A model generated the notes under the pieces. It saw only the letters and a list, made by a program, of their open reading frames with translations, searched no databases and had not been told where the DNA came from. A stretch of 64,000 nucleotides of DNA. It comes from Scolanthus callimorphus. Lineage: Eukaryota > Cnidaria > Anthozoa > Actiniaria > Edwardsiidae. Shown piece by piece: positions 63,701 through 64,000 of the stretch. Positions within the stretch are counted from its first letter, which is position 1; the number at the start of each line of letters is the position of its first letter. Position numbers and translations under genes: made by a program. The stretch lies in the NCBI GenBank assembly GCA_033964015.1, contig CM066912.1:29784532-29848531 (forward strand). Direction: 5' to 3'.

Positions 63701-64000
63701 CGCAAACCATCCATGATACCATGAGTGGTCGCGTGATATGAGCACGTCCAAGGTCGGACACATGGTGAAGAGTGTCATCAATAAGTCACTCGTCGCCAGG
63801 TTGGCTATCAAATAATTAGTCTGGTTCCTCAAGCGCCAGTTTCGGTATATTACACACAGCACGAGGATATTACCGCCCAGTGATATCACCATGGTAACGA
63901 TGTATACAGCCACCTTAAACCAATGAGCTGACGGTGAATCGGAGTTTGAGGGGCATTTGTTGACTGGAATATCGGTTGTGTTTAGCCATATTATTGAAAT
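60783..64000 (-). CDS. Neuropeptide-type class A GPCR, 5' end outside window
   Basis: Three exons: 63698 to the window end (N-terminal tail with NTT sequon, TM1 with GGNILV, TM2 NLATSDLL), 62534-62671 (46 codons, TM3 with CKLIAFMQGTTMACS and WERFFAIVYPLR), and 60783-61511 (TM4 IITVAWLLAAIV, ECL2 Cys in EEPYCIEAW, TM5 to TM7, C-tail to TAA/TAG stop). Junctions are phase 0 with GT/AG sites. At least 389 residues. Classic motifs: Asn in TM1, Asp in TM2, paired cysteines, FWLPLH in TM6. Variants: ERF for DRY and NVSIY for NPxxY. The third loop TKTTKRVEQKVKKNVIKML and overall shape resemble QRFP/neuropeptide-FF/tachykinin-type receptors; the ligand cannot be assigned. The C-tail is long, Ser/Arg-rich (RRKSMRTELASLSRRS). 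The reading frame stays open to 64000, so the first exon may begin beyond the window. Confidence 0.85.
61665..61850. repeat. Degenerate AATTTCCACAGG repeat
   Basis: Six words of the form GAATTTCCACAGG / GGAGTTTCCACAGGG in GPCR 2 intron, complementary to CCTGTGGAAATTCC of the erlin intron 11 array. Confidence 0.65.
63046..63183. mobile_element. Foldback element
   Basis: TTACACGGTGG...TATGAGTTTTATTTTC...AATGAGCG mirrored by CAGCGAATGAGTAAAATATT...GAAAATAAAACTCATA...CCACCGTGTAA. It is bounded at 63005-63040 by ACTTTATTACGGTATTCCGTGG, the same end as at 14818 and 63505. Confidence 0.75.
63505..63600. mobile_element. CCGTGGTATGTCCTC family repeat, inverted copy
   Basis: GACCACTTTATAACGTCATTC, CGTGGTATTACAGAGGACAT, ACCACGGAGAATCAGAGGAC and ATTTGTTAAAT mirror 14818-14897. 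Confidence 0.7.
63603..63683. mobile_element. Strong hairpin next to the GPCR 2 donor site
   Basis: TAGTCTTCTCGCAGCCGCCC with GGACCGGTGTCACGCT mirrored by AGCGTGACACCGGTCC with CGTGCGGCTGCGAGGAGACTA; loop GGTGAGCGT. It ends 14 bp from the donor-side border of the first exon (63698). Confidence 0.8.

Overview
This is a 64 kb piece of an AT-rich, intron-rich animal genome. The protein families (PAN/EGF/fibrinogen-related proteins, divergent rhodopsin-type GPCRs, one ancestral-type CaMKII gene, one erlin gene) together with a very high density of short inverted-repeat elements (MITE-like) suggest a cnidarian, most likely an anthozoan such as a stony coral. This taxonomic call is inference from gene content, not a database match. 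There are no bacterial operons, CRISPR arrays or viral genes.

Layout. (1) 1-11.4 kb, + strand: two tandem paralogues of a secreted or extracellular PAN + EGF-like + fibrinogen C-terminal (FReD) protein. The first (cut by the window start) carries at least six small indels. The second carries two, and its last exon is intact. (2) 13.1-14.2 kb, - strand: a single-exon divergent class A GPCR. (3) 18.1-48.3 kb, - strand: a complete CaMKII gene in 19 coding exons. I assembled it by hand from splice sites, reading phase and family motifs; it encodes 473 residues once one missing base in exon 2 is allowed for. Kinase, autoinhibitory/calmodulin segment, short linker and hub are all present. (4) 49.1-58.4 kb, + strand: a complete erlin gene (SPFH family, ER membrane) in 12 exons and 317 residues, fully in frame, divergent from CaMKII with about 775 bp between start codons. 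(5) 60.8-64.0 kb, - strand: the last three coding exons of a neuropeptide-type class A GPCR that runs off the window end.

Most other DNA is repeats. It holds dozens of foldback or terminal-inverted-repeat elements (several nested, a few with visible 9-bp target duplications), two LINE reverse-transcriptase tails, tRNA-derived SINEs, and several satellites. The satellites include an 83-bp array in a CaMKII intron, a 128-bp array of CRE-like palindromes in erlin intron 1, a GGTCACA heptamer array, a 31-bp array in erlin intron 11, and an intronic minisatellite whose unit contains the splice acceptor of the next exon.

The genes do not form one pathway. CaMKII (calcium signalling) and erlin (regulator of ER calcium-channel turnover in vertebrates) do share a divergent promoter region, which is a plausible but untested link. 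I found no clearly novel protein system. The most interesting items are the in-frame CaMKII linker cassette, the shared promoter, the regulatory-motif satellites and the decaying FReD pair.
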